Assembly (NCBI GenBank): GCA_947642555.1
Contig: CANRSX010000026.1
Coordinates: forward strand, 1 to 64,000
Direction of reading: 5' to 3'
DNA length: 64,000 nucleotides
DNA from: an uncultured Roseburia sp.
Lineage (GTDB): Bacteria > Bacillota > Clostridia > Lachnospirales > Lachnospiraceae
Position 1 is the first letter of the stretch. Each line of letters begins with the position of its first letter. This document shows, in pieces, positions 1-6,820 of the stretch. Both the position numbers and the translations under genes were made by a program. The notes under the pieces are model-generated. The model saw only the letters and a list, made by a program, of their open reading frames with translations. It searched no databases and was not told where the DNA came from.

Positions 1-122
1 TTATAGTTATTTGGGCAAAGAGTTTTACCAATAGACAGAAAAAATAATTTTCATTGGTAGGTAGTCAAGGGGCGACAGTCTAATGAGCTGCCGCCCCTAT
101 GAATTAAGAAATTCATCAAAGC

Positions 123-308
123 TCAGCGGATCAGCCGCGCCGGCTGTAAATCCCCCTCAAAATACTCCGCCAGCACAGACATCCGCTCAAAATTGATATA
201 AACACAATTTTTATAATACTCTCTTCCAAAATGCCGAAGCAGCCAGGTCTTACCTGTCTGTCGTGCCCCAAAAAGAAGCAGAGGCATCCGCTCCTGCTCC
301 TTCCAGTT
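123..308 (-). pseudogene. Remnant of an AAA ATPase (DUF4143-type) gene
   Basis: A 61-codon minus-strand reading frame carries a Walker A motif (GARQTGKT) followed by YINFERM, the arrangement seen near the N-terminus of AAA ATPases of about 400 residues that end in DUF4143. It is closed by an in-frame stop just upstream of the motif, and by another stop right after LIR. A second frame directly downstream reads DPLSFDEFLNS then stop, which resembles another short piece of the same family. What is seen is only a fragment, so I call it a decayed gene, most likely left by internal deletion and frameshift. A 31-bp hairpin (GGGGCG/CGCCCC arms) follows at about 69-99. No start codon with a ribosome binding site was found. 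Confidence 0.6.
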
Positions 309-383
309 TTATAAATTATAACATTTTGTTTTTTCATCCTGTAGTTACATCTTCGGCTATGCTCCCTCCGCCGGCTGTGTCTC

Positions 384-1763
384 CTACTGTGCTCCCTCCG
401 CCGGCTGTGTCTCCACCAGGGCTCCGTCCGCCGTTCCCGTGTCCGCCGGTGTGGTTCCGTCCGCCGGTGCATTCTGCTGCTGCATCCGAAGCTTCGCCGT
501 CACGATCCGCACCACGGATTCATTGATCCGTTCCTCTGTGATTGTGCCGTTTCTCACCGCCTCAAGCACACCGTTATACGCCATCTCAAAATTGCCCGGC
601 ATCAGTATCATATCCACGCCTGCCTGCACCGCCATCACGGCCGCTGTGTCGGAGTTGTAGGAGCTGGTAACCGCCTGCATATTCATGCCGTCCGTGATCA
701 CGATCCCGTTATAGCCCATCTGACCGCGGAGGATCTCGGTAATCATCCTGCCGGAAAGCGTGGCCGGCGTATTGTCCCCCGTCACATTCGGAACGGAGAT
801 ATGTCCGACCATGACAAACGGCACGCCTGCATTGATCGCATTCTGGAAGGGCACAAATTCCTGTGCCGTCAGCTCCTCTAACGTCTTATCCACCGAGACA
901 GCCCCGTTATGCGAATCCCCCGCCGTGCCGCCGTGGCCCGGAAAATGCTTCACTGCGCCCAGAATCCCGGCGTCGGAGAGCCCCTGCAGCTCCGAGGTTA
1001 CCATCGACGCCACCAGCTGTGGATCCGATCCGAAGGAACGGTCGCCGATCACGGTATTGTCCGGATTGGTCAGTATATCCGCCACCGGTGCAAAATCAAC
1101 GTTAAACCCGAGCTCCGACAGATAACCCCCGATCACGGTACCGGCGTTATAGGCATTCTGCGGATCCCCGGTCGCCCCGATCGTCGCCATATCTCCTACA
1201 TTCGTCACGCCAAACTCCGCATTCCCGGCGATCCTTGCGACTCTTCCGCCTTCCTCGTCCACGCCAAGGAAGACCGGCAGACCGGTCCGCTCCATCGCAA
1301 ACGCCTGCATATTGGTGAGCATGGTTGTCGTCTGCTCCCTGCCCGTAAGGTTATCCCCCATATAGATCAGGCCGCCCACCGGATGACTGTTGTAGGCCTC
1401 ACGCGTCGTATCGCCCGCCGCCGTCACACCCGAAAATCCGGTCAGCGCATTCGGGGTCACCACGAACATCTGCGCCACCTTATCTTCTAAGGTCATGCCC
1501 GCCACGATCTGCGCCGCGCGCTCCGGCGTATCGTCCACCGGCTCCGGCGCGGGTGGCTCTACGTATTCCGTCATAGTCGGATTCTCCGTCACCGCGTTCT
1601 GCACCGGCTCCGTGTCCGGTTTCTCCTTCGGGATCACAAATTTTCCGATCAGGACGACCGTACCCGCAATCGCCAGCACCACCACAATCAGAAATACCAT
1701 AAAGACAATTGTCGCGTTTTTTGTGTCCTGCTGTCTTCTCCGTCTTCTCTCTTCCTGGTTCAT
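384..1763 (-). CDS. Membrane-anchored GH3 beta-N-acetylhexosaminidase-like protein (NagZ type)
   Basis: Predicted GH3 glycosidase of 459 residues acting outside the cell on N-acetylhexosaminides, possibly muropeptides. The N-terminus is highly charged (MNQEERRRRRQQ), followed by one hydrophobic segment (about residues 17-45), so it is a type II anchored ectoenzyme rather than a cytoplasmic NagZ. The NagZ signature KHFPGHG followed by DSH is present, and the likely nucleophile Asp is in ITDGMNM. The chosen ATG follows AGGATAGT; the open frame extends further upstream, but that part only translates DNA repeats. The C-terminal tail is a low-complexity Thr/Ala/Pro/Glu stretch, and at the DNA level a 24-bp unit recurs with 30-bp period at 361-414 across the stop codon. 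Family assignment is firm, natural substrate is not. Confidence 0.85.
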   Translation of the reverse strand: MNQEERRRRRQQDTKNATIVFMVFLIVVVLAIAGTVVLIGKFVIPKEKPDTEPVQNAVTENPTMTEYVEPPAPEPVDDTPERAAQIVAGMTLEDKVAQMFVVTPNALTGFSGVTAAGDTTREAYNSHPVGGLIYMGDNLTGREQTTTMLTNMQAFAMERTGLPVFLGVDEEGGRVARIAGNAEFGVTNVGDMATIGATGDPQNAYNAGTVIGGYLSELGFNVDFAPVADILTNPDNTVIGDRSFGSDPQLVASMVTSELQGLSDAGILGAVKHFPGHGGTAGDSHNGAVSVDKTLEELTAQEFVPFQNAINAGVPFVMVGHISVPNVTGDNTPATLSGRMITEILRGQMGYNGIVITDGMNMQAVTSSYNSDTAAVMAVQAGVDMILMPGNFEMAYNGVLEAVRNGTITEERINESVVRIVTAKLRMQQQNAPADGTTPADTGTADGALVETQPAEGAQ

Positions 1764-1817
1764 ACTATCCTGTACCTTTCCGTCACTTCGCCCTCGCAGT
1801 GCCGCCCGGATTCGCTT

Positions 1818-1984
1818 CGCTTCTTCCCGCTCACGGGCTTCTCCGCTCCGTGCCTGCCAACGCACACTCGCAGTGTGCGCTCGAATTCGCTTCTTCCCGC
1901 TCACGGGCTTCTCCGCTCCGTGCCTGCCAACGCACACTCGCAGTGTGCGCTCGAATTCGCTTCGCTTCTTCTCGCTCACGGGCT
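1818..1984. repeat. 70-bp tandem repeat, two full copies and a partial third
   Basis: Two identical copies of a 70-bp unit lie head to tail (1818-1887, 1888-1957), and the first ~22 bases recur at 1963-1984. Each full unit contains a perfect small palindrome, GCACACT-CGC-AGTGTGC. The repeat lies just upstream of the GH3 start and is GC-rich. Nothing supports coding. It looks like an interspersed palindromic element that has been duplicated. Confidence 0.8.
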
Positions 1985-1994
1985 GTCGCCCTAT

Positions 1995-2051
1995 CAGGAT
2001 GCGATTTTGCAAAATTGTCAGCCAGCTGCCATTTTGCAAAATCACATCCTG
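1995..2051. repeat. Long inverted repeat (21-bp arms)
   Basis: The arm at 1995-2015 (CAGGATGCGATTTTGCAAAAT) is mirrored at 2031-2051 with a single mismatch and a 15-base loop. Each arm itself contains the palindrome ATTTTGCAAAAT. It directly abuts the 70-bp repeat array and could be a mobile palindromic element, a terminator-like structure without a T tract, or a protein-binding site. Confidence 0.75.
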
Positions 2052-2200
2052 GCACTGCTCGTAGCTGTCGTGAACATTATATCAGATTTTTCCCTGAATC
2101 AAAAGAGATTATTCTGGTTCTTTAAATAAAAGTTATCGTTCAGCTCGCGCCATTCGCAAAACCGCGCCGATGGCGCTCTCCGCTGCTGACGCAGCTGATT

Positions 2201-2227
2201 AGCGCAAATGCCACAGGCATATGCGCT
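2201..2227. repeat. Hairpin with 12-bp arms
   Basis: AGCGCAAATGCC at 2201-2212 pairs with GGCATATGCGCT at 2216-2227 with one mismatch and a 3-base loop. It lies in the 2052-2330 gap, where I see no gene, only this and smaller palindromes (for example around 2271-2290). Confidence 0.6.
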
Positions 2228-2330
2228 GCTCATATACGGGCGCTCCGCTCATGCACCGCAGAATGTGCTCATTCATGCGAGCATGATTCACCCATTTTGC
2301 GGCGCATGGCTGAACTTTTTCCAAAAAAAC

Positions 2331-2359
2331 TTGAAACCATCCAGGCATTGTGATATAGT
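2331..2359 (+). promoter_or_regulatory. Promoter of the antisense RNA
   Basis: TTGAAA at 2331-2336 and TATAGT at 2354-2359 are separated by exactly 17 bases. Transcription would start near 2366 and run toward the toxin gene. No ORF follows, which fits an RNA gene. Confidence 0.75.
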
Positions 2360-2365
2360 GGAAAC

Positions 2366-2455
2366 AGAAAAGGAGTAACCGCCCACAAAGTGGTTGACCT
2401 CCGGTAGATAAAAAGTCTGCCTTCACCGGTCAAGTGACAAGGCAGGCTTATTTAT
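2366..2455 (+). ncRNA. Candidate antisense antitoxin RNA of a type I toxin-antitoxin locus
   Basis: A short transcript is implied by the strong promoter at 2331-2359 and a rho-independent terminator ending near 2453. The 5' part can fold (AGGAGTAACC against GGTTGACCT, with a GCCCACAAAGT loop). It is transcribed toward the small holin-like toxin gene at 2489-2602. Read-through of the toxin mRNA past its stop codon would be complementary to this RNA over the shared terminator and beyond, as in TxpA/RatA and Fst-type loci. The exact ends are inferred. Confidence 0.65.
2413..2453. terminator. Bidirectional terminator shared by toxin mRNA and antisense RNA
   Basis: The arms are AAGTCTGCCTT (2413-2423) and AAGGCAGGCTT (2439-2449), one G-U pair, loop 2424-2438. 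T-rich sequence follows on the plus side (TTATTTATT), and an A-rich flank (TAAAAAG read in reverse as a T run) serves the minus strand. Confidence 0.7.
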
Positions 2456-2488
2456 TCCTGACAATAGAAAGTTCGCAAAGCGTACTTT

Positions 2489-2602
2489 CTATTGTATGCG
2501 CTTAAGCCTATCTATGTAGGCAAACCCTGCAAGCAGGGTTCGCAATGCGATCAGAAACGACCCGCCTAAAAACAACAGGCTGAATACCTCGTATGTACTC
2601 AT
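2489..2602 (-). CDS. Putative holin-like toxin (type I TA toxin), 37 aa
   Basis: This 37-residue peptide begins MSTYEVFSLLFLGGSFLIAL and ends IDRLKRIQ: a short polar N-terminus, one membrane segment and a basic tail. That is the pattern of the Hol_Tox family (putative holin-like toxin) found with antisense RNAs in Firmicutes. The start is fixed by GGGAGGTGG eight bases upstream. The promoter is at 2724-2752 and the ~120-nt leader is structured, as is usual for type I toxins. An 8-bp perfect palindrome (AACCCTGC/GCAGGGTT, 2524-2541) inside the coding region encodes the RTLLAGF stretch, which looks like an insertion relative to the usual family pattern. A 12-bp inverted repeat (2461-2472 / 2484-2495) overlaps the stop codon. 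The predicted effect is membrane depolarisation when the antisense RNA is lost. Confidence 0.75.
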   Translation of the reverse strand: MSTYEVFSLLFLGGSFLIALRTLLAGFAYIDRLKRIQ

Positions 2603-2723
2603 CTCGCACCACCTCCCTCTTTCCATATTTCCCATGACGGGATCATGCCGAATGGCAGTACGGCGAACGCCGCTTCAGAAAGGCGGGAGGCTACCACCTT
2701 GTAACACGATTACTCTGTTTTAT

Positions 2724-2752
2724 ATTCTAACATATTATGTTGCATTCTACAA
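2724..2752 (-). promoter_or_regulatory. Promoter of the holin-like toxin
   Basis: On the minus strand TTGTAG and TAGAAT are separated by 17 bases. The toxin start codon lies about 120 bases downstream, leaving a long leader. A stretch of that leader (2685-2702) is an inverted near-copy of antisense RNA sequence 2385-2402. Confidence 0.6.
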
Positions 2753-2769
2753 GTGAAATTTTAAGGAAT

Positions 2770-4062
2770 TTACTCCACCGTCAGCGCATTCGGATAGATC
2801 CGCTCCATACGCTCATCCGGGAACCGCTCATCCATCGTTCGCTGCCAGCCGGACGTCGCGGCAATCCCGCGGGTCCGCTCGTCGTAGCGGGCAAGCGCCA
2901 TCGCGGACACCAGCATATTACAGCACATAAAGACCAGAAGGATCCAGGTCGTCACCTTTCCCGCGCGTATGGGTATCCGCTCGATCAGCGATGAGATCCG
3001 CGGATAGATCTTTTTAAACCAGATCACCGCAGCGATTCCCCAGAAAAAGCAGTACAGCAGGTTGATCCTGCCGCCCAGGTTAAAGGGCATCTGACTGTAA
3101 TCCCAGAATACGGTTCCGAATACCAGCTCCGTAAACACACTGCACAGATACTCATAGGCTCCGCCGAGAAGGGTTCCCATGCCGAACAAAAAACCATCCG
3201 ACTGCTGCCGGTAACGGTATAAAAGCGCGGTCACCGCGGCGATCGCCAGGCCCCACACAATCGAAAACGGGCCCCATACCACGCTGCTGCGGCTCATCCA
3301 CACCCCCGCCGTCAGGCGGCAGAACAGAGTCTCCGTGAGATCGCCCAGAAACGCGCCCACAAAAAACAGCATACAGATCTTATAAAAGCTGCACCCTTCC
3401 GCAAAGACCGCCGGGCGTACCGCTTCCCGGGCCTGCTTCACGCGCTCGGGATATGCCCGCCCGAGCCTTTTGTCCACCAGATCAAAAATCCGCTTCCCAA
3501 GCCTGCCGCTTAACCGGTTAAACCAGGCATCCGTCTGCACCCAGCGGTCCGACCGGCTTAAGCCCGCCATGATCAGGAATGTGGCCAGCCCGTCCACCGC
3601 GAGCACCGCGAGCACGACCCACACGAGAATCCGTCCCACAGGCCCCGGAAGCAGCGAAAAAACTGTCGCAAGCAGCGGGTTCCCCCACCGGAGCGCCACA
3701 ACACTGAGACAGCCCCAGGCAAAGGACGCCGGCAGGCAGATATAACCGTCCAGGTTCCATGGCAGCGCGGAATAATCCCACCACCGCTCATGGTAAACCC
3801 GCTCGATCAGATGTCCGGCCGTCCATTCGATGACCGTGGAAAATATCATACTTCCCAGCAGCAGCCAGAAGCCGTGCAGCTCCGGCAGATAAATTGTGAT
3901 GATAATCGCAGAAATTCCGTAAATAATACAAAACGGGCCGTTGATCAGCCCTCGGTTCACAAATCGCTTCTGCCTGACCGCCGCGACAACCGTCTCAAGA
4001 ACCCATCCCAGAAACGAATATGCCAGAAACAACCATAACAGCTCATATCCTGTGTATCCCAT
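2770..4062 (-). CDS. CmpB-like multispanning membrane protein (putative ABC-transporter type IV family)
   Basis: This 430-residue integral membrane protein has two similar halves. Each half has the family pattern of a hydrophobic start (LAYSFLGWVLET; FFVGAFLGDLTETLF), then a glycine-rich pair of segments (LINGPFCIIYG; SVVWGPFSIVWG) and a YEYL/W-DYS motif (WWDYSALPWNL; FWDYSQMPFNL). This matches the ABC_trans_CmpB family, which is common in Clostridia and has no established transport function. The ATG follows GGAG by seven bases. The gene stands alone, divergent from the response regulator at 4226, so it is not part of an obvious transporter operon. The family assignment rests on pattern recognition. 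Confidence 0.75.
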   Translation of the reverse strand: MGYTGYELLWLFLAYSFLGWVLETVVAAVRQKRFVNRGLINGPFCIIYGISAIIITIYLPELHGFWLLLGSMIFSTVIEWTAGHLIERVYHERWWDYSALPWNLDGYICLPASFAWGCLSVVALRWGNPLLATVFSLLPGPVGRILVWVVLAVLAVDGLATFLIMAGLSRSDRWVQTDAWFNRLSGRLGKRIFDLVDKRLGRAYPERVKQAREAVRPAVFAEGCSFYKICMLFFVGAFLGDLTETLFCRLTAGVWMSRSSVVWGPFSIVWGLAIAAVTALLYRYRQQSDGFLFGMGTLLGGAYEYLCSVFTELVFGTVFWDYSQMPFNLGGRINLLYCFFWGIAAVIWFKKIYPRISSLIERIPIRAGKVTTWILLVFMCCNMLVSAMALARYDERTRGIAATSGWQRTMDERFPDERMERIYPNALTVE

Positions 4063-4150
4063 CCGCGTACTCCATTCTCTGATGTATGATATCTATACTC
4101 TACCGCAACATACACGGTTCGTCAAATAGATTTCCTGACCAGGATGGCAC

Positions 4151-4179
4151 TTGTAACGTTTCCCCTGTCCGGTTATAAT
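4151..4179 (+). promoter_or_regulatory. Promoter of the Bce-type regulator operon
   Basis: TTGTAA (4151-4156) and a perfect TATAAT (4174-4179) are spaced by 17 bases. The -10 box overlaps the first in-frame ATG at 4178, which argues that the true start of the regulator is the later ATG at 4226. Confidence 0.8.
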
Positions 4180-4225
4180 GAATACAGACAGAAACACGCA
4201 GAGCAGGCAGGGTAGGGAAAAAGAA

Positions 4226-4897
4226 ATGAATGCATACCGGATTATGATCATCGAGGATGACGTTACCATACAGACACAGCTGAAAACGCTTTTCACCGGA
4301 AACGGATATGAGGTTTGCGCTGTCACGGATTTTTCAGAAATCATCGGACAGGTAAAGGCGTTTCTGCCCCATCTGGTCCTTCTGGATATCAGACTGCCGG
4401 GAAACAGCGGGTTTGATCTGTGCTCGCAGATCCGCGCCATCTCCGATCTGCCCATTGTATTTGTGACAGGCAGCAATACGGACATGGACGAATTAAACAG
4501 TATCATGCTCGGCGGGGACGCATTTATCATAAAACCATACAACCCCGCGATTCTGCTCGCCAGAATCGCCTCTCTGCTGCGGCGGGCATATCCGTCCGGG
4601 AAAGAGGATGTTCTGGTATGGAAGGAAGCCGCGCTGCATCTTGCCAGCAGCTCGATCGAATATCACGGTCAGAAGGCGGAGCTGACGAAAAACGAGCTGA
4701 AAATCCTCTGTTATCTCTTTCAGCACGCCGGAACAATCTGCGCCCGGAACGACATTGTGGATTTTCTCTGGGACAACCGGCTTTACATCGACGACAATGC
4801 TCTCAGCGTCAATATGACCCGCATCCGCGGCAAGCTCGAGACGATCGGCCTGACCGGTTTTATCCGGACAAAGCACAGACAGGGATACATCGTGTGA
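4226..4897 (+). CDS. OmpR-type response regulator (BceR-like)
   Basis: The protein has 223 residues: an N-terminal receiver domain (acidic pair D11-D12, phospho-acceptor D54 in LLDIRLPG, conserved Lys in FIIKPYNP) and a C-terminal winged helix (LTKNELKILCYL ... IRTKHRQGYIV). It lies directly upstream of an intramembrane-sensing histidine kinase, and then an ABC ATPase and an FtsX-type permease. This is the gene order of Bce-type modules, which sense and resist cell-wall-active peptides such as bacitracin, nisin or host defensins. The likely target is the palindrome at 5949-5968 in front of the ATPase gene. The start is chosen from AGGG spacing and from overlap of the earlier ATG with the -10 box. 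Confidence 0.88.
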   Translation: MNAYRIMIIEDDVTIQTQLKTLFTGNGYEVCAVTDFSEIIGQVKAFLPHLVLLDIRLPGNSGFDLCSQIRAISDLPIVFVTGSNTDMDELNSIMLGGDAFIIKPYNPAILLARIASLLRRAYPSGKEDVLVWKEAALHLASSSIEYHGQKAELTKNELKILCYLFQHAGTICARNDIVDFLWDNRLYIDDNALSVNMTRIRGKLETIGLTGFIRTKHRQGYIV

Positions 4898-4922
4898 AAG
4901 CGCTTCGAAAGGGAGACCAGCC

Positions 4923-5936
4923 ATGAGTGGAAAACGATATCTGAAACATATGCTGCCCGTTCTTCTGATCCATCTTACCGGTATGTCCGCCCTCATCCTG
5001 TTTCTGACCGCGGTCGGCAATCCGGTTTCTGTCGGCCTGTTTGTGTCAGGCGTCTGGATCGCGGTTCTGATCGTGTATAGCGCTGTTTGTTACCTCGCGC
5101 GAAAGAAACGCCTGGATCGGCTGCTTGACATGACGGAACAGTTAGAGGAGCGGTATCTGCTGCCGGAAGTGATGGACGTCCCGAAACGCGCGGAGGAAGA
5201 GGTATACTGGCGCCTTTTGAAAATGGCCGGAAAATCCATGCTGGAAAAAACGGGCGAGGTACGGCGGGAGCAGAACGAATACCGGGAATATATCGAGCAG
5301 TGGATCCACGAGGTAAAAACGCCGGTCACGGCAATGAAGCTGCTCTGTGAAAACAACGCTCTCCCCTGTTCCAGAGAACTTTCCTCGCAGTTAGAACAGA
5401 TCAGCCGGCTGACGGAACAGGTTCTCTACTATGCGCGTAGTAATCATGCGGAAAAGGATTATTTTATCCGTGAAATCAGGCTGAGCGACGTCGTACATGC
5501 CGCGATCGCAGATAACCGATCTCTTCTGCGGCAGAACAATGTCTCGATTGAAGCAGAACTGCCGGATCACACGGTCTATACGGATGACAAGTGGGTGCGT
5601 TTTATCTTAAACCAGCTGATCGGCAATTCCATAAAATACCACGCCAGACAGCCGGCGCTTCGTTTTTTTACCGTGGAAGAGAACGGACAGGTTCTTTTAT
5701 CCGTAGAGGATAACGGAATAGGCATACCCCAAAGCGACCTGCCCCGTATTTTTGAAAAAGGATTTACCGGGCGAAACGGCCGGACGGTTCCGAGCGCAAC
5801 GGGGATCGGCTTATATCTCTGCAGACGTCTCTGCGAAAAGCTGGGAATCGGGCTTTCGGCATATTCCAACGGAACCGGAACCACGATGACGCTGTCCTTT
5901 CATATCAACGATTTTATTACCGGGGTGCAGGGCTGA
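4923..5936 (+). CDS. Intramembrane-sensing histidine kinase (BceS-like)
   Basis: This 337-residue kinase has two N-terminal membrane helices (about 13-31 and 37-58) joined by only a few residues. It therefore has no extracellular sensor domain and should depend on the partner ABC permease for stimulus detection, as known for BceS. The phospho-acceptor His is H129 in WIHEVKTP. The ATP-binding domain shows the N box (LNQLIGNSIKYH), G1 (VEDNGIGIP) and G2 (TGIGLYLC). It starts 25 bases after the regulator stop, preceded by AAAGGGAG, and is co-transcribed with it. Confidence 0.9.
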   Translation: MSGKRYLKHMLPVLLIHLTGMSALILFLTAVGNPVSVGLFVSGVWIAVLIVYSAVCYLARKKRLDRLLDMTEQLEERYLLPEVMDVPKRAEEEVYWRLLKMAGKSMLEKTGEVRREQNEYREYIEQWIHEVKTPVTAMKLLCENNALPCSRELSSQLEQISRLTEQVLYYARSNHAEKDYFIREIRLSDVVHAAIADNRSLLRQNNVSIEAELPDHTVYTDDKWVRFILNQLIGNSIKYHARQPALRFFTVEENGQVLLSVEDNGIGIPQSDLPRIFEKGFTGRNGRTVPSATGIGLYLCRRLCEKLGIGLSAYSNGTGTTMTLSFHINDFITGVQG

Positions 5937-5948
5937 TATGCTCTGCAC

Positions 5949-5968
5949 TTCTTACATTTTTGTAAGAA
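5949..5968 (+). promoter_or_regulatory. Palindromic operator candidate for the BceR-like regulator
   Basis: TTCTTACA and TGTAAGAA form a perfect 8-bp inverted repeat around TTTT in the 104-bp gap between kinase and ATPase genes. It lies just where Bce-type regulators bind to induce their transporter. A weak promoter may follow (around 5961-5990). The site could instead form a small hairpin in the mRNA. Confidence 0.45.
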
Positions 5969-6040
5969 CTTTGCAGGAAAACCTGATACAAAATGCAGCG
6001 CGCATCCTTTATCATAAAGGCAGAAAAGGAGGCTGGCAGT

Positions 6041-6820
6041 ATGAAAACCATATTAGAACTTACTCATATACAGAAATACTATGGCAGCGAGGGAACGATC
6101 ACAAAAGCGATCAACGATATCAGCTTTTGTGTGCAGGAAGGCGAATTTTTAAGCATCATGGGCGCGTCCGGCTCCGGAAAAACGACGCTGCTCAACTGCA
6201 TTTCCACGATTGATACGGTAAGCGCCGGACATATTTACCTGGACGGGACGGATGTCACGGAGATCCGGCCAAAAGCGCTCGCCCGGTTCCGCAGAGAAAA
6301 TTTAGGCTTTATCTTTCAGGATTTTAATCTCCTGGACACGCTGACGATTTCCGAAAATATCGCGCTTACGCTGGCAATCCGTCAGACGCCCGCAAAAGAG
6401 GTGGAGCCGCGTATTGCGGACATTGCGAAACGCTTAAACATCAGCGATATCCTGGACAAATATCCGTATCAGGTATCGGGCGGGCAGAAACAGCGCTGCG
6501 CCTGCGCCAGGGCCATCATTCACAACCCGAAGCTGCTTCTGGCGGACGAACCGACCGGCGCGCTCGACAGCCATTCGTCACAGCTGTTTTTATCCACCAT
6601 CCAGAGCATCCATGAACAGCTTCATGCGACGATTTTGATGGTAACGCACGATCCGTTCACCGCAAGCTATTCAAACCGGATCCTGTTTTTGCGGGATGGT
6701 GAAATTTTCACGGAACTACACAGAGGAAGCGACAGCAGGGACGTCTTTTTTCAAAAGATTCTGAATGTCCTGACCATAATGGGAGGTGGAAAAAGTCATG
6801 TATGCGAAACTGATTTATAA
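6041..6820 (+). CDS. ABC transporter ATPase (BceA-like)
   Basis: This 259-residue ATPase has Walker A (GASGSGKTT, residues 41-49), the signature VSGGQKQR, Walker B LLLADEPTGALD and the switch His in MVTHDP. The start was set at the ATG preceded by AAAAGGAGG; the longer upstream frame has no such signal. It overlaps the permease gene by 23 bases, so translation is probably coupled. Together with the permease it forms a peptide detoxification and flux-sensing pump. Expression should rise when the adjacent two-component system is activated. Confidence 0.9.
   Translation: MKTILELTHIQKYYGSEGTITKAINDISFCVQEGEFLSIMGASGSGKTTLLNCISTIDTVSAGHIYLDGTDVTEIRPKALARFRRENLGFIFQDFNLLDTLTISENIALTLAIRQTPAKEVEPRIADIAKRLNISDILDKYPYQVSGGQKQRCACARAIIHNPKLLLADEPTGALDSHSSQLFLSTIQSIHEQLHATILMVTHDPFTASYSNRILFLRDGEIFTELHRGSDSRDVFFQKILNVLTIMGGGKSHVCETDL

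Noticed and set aside
69-99. Hairpin at the left edge as a terminator
   Set aside because: GC-rich stem but no T tract on either strand; it may belong to the decayed gene.
384-2045. 553-codon frame for the first GH3 protein
   Set aside because: The extra N-terminal part translates the 70-bp DNA repeats; the ATG at 1763 with AGGATAGT is the better start.
2199-2426. 75-codon minus-strand frame over the antisense RNA region
   Set aside because: Cys/Trp-rich composition, no ribosome binding site, and it crosses the hairpins and terminator.
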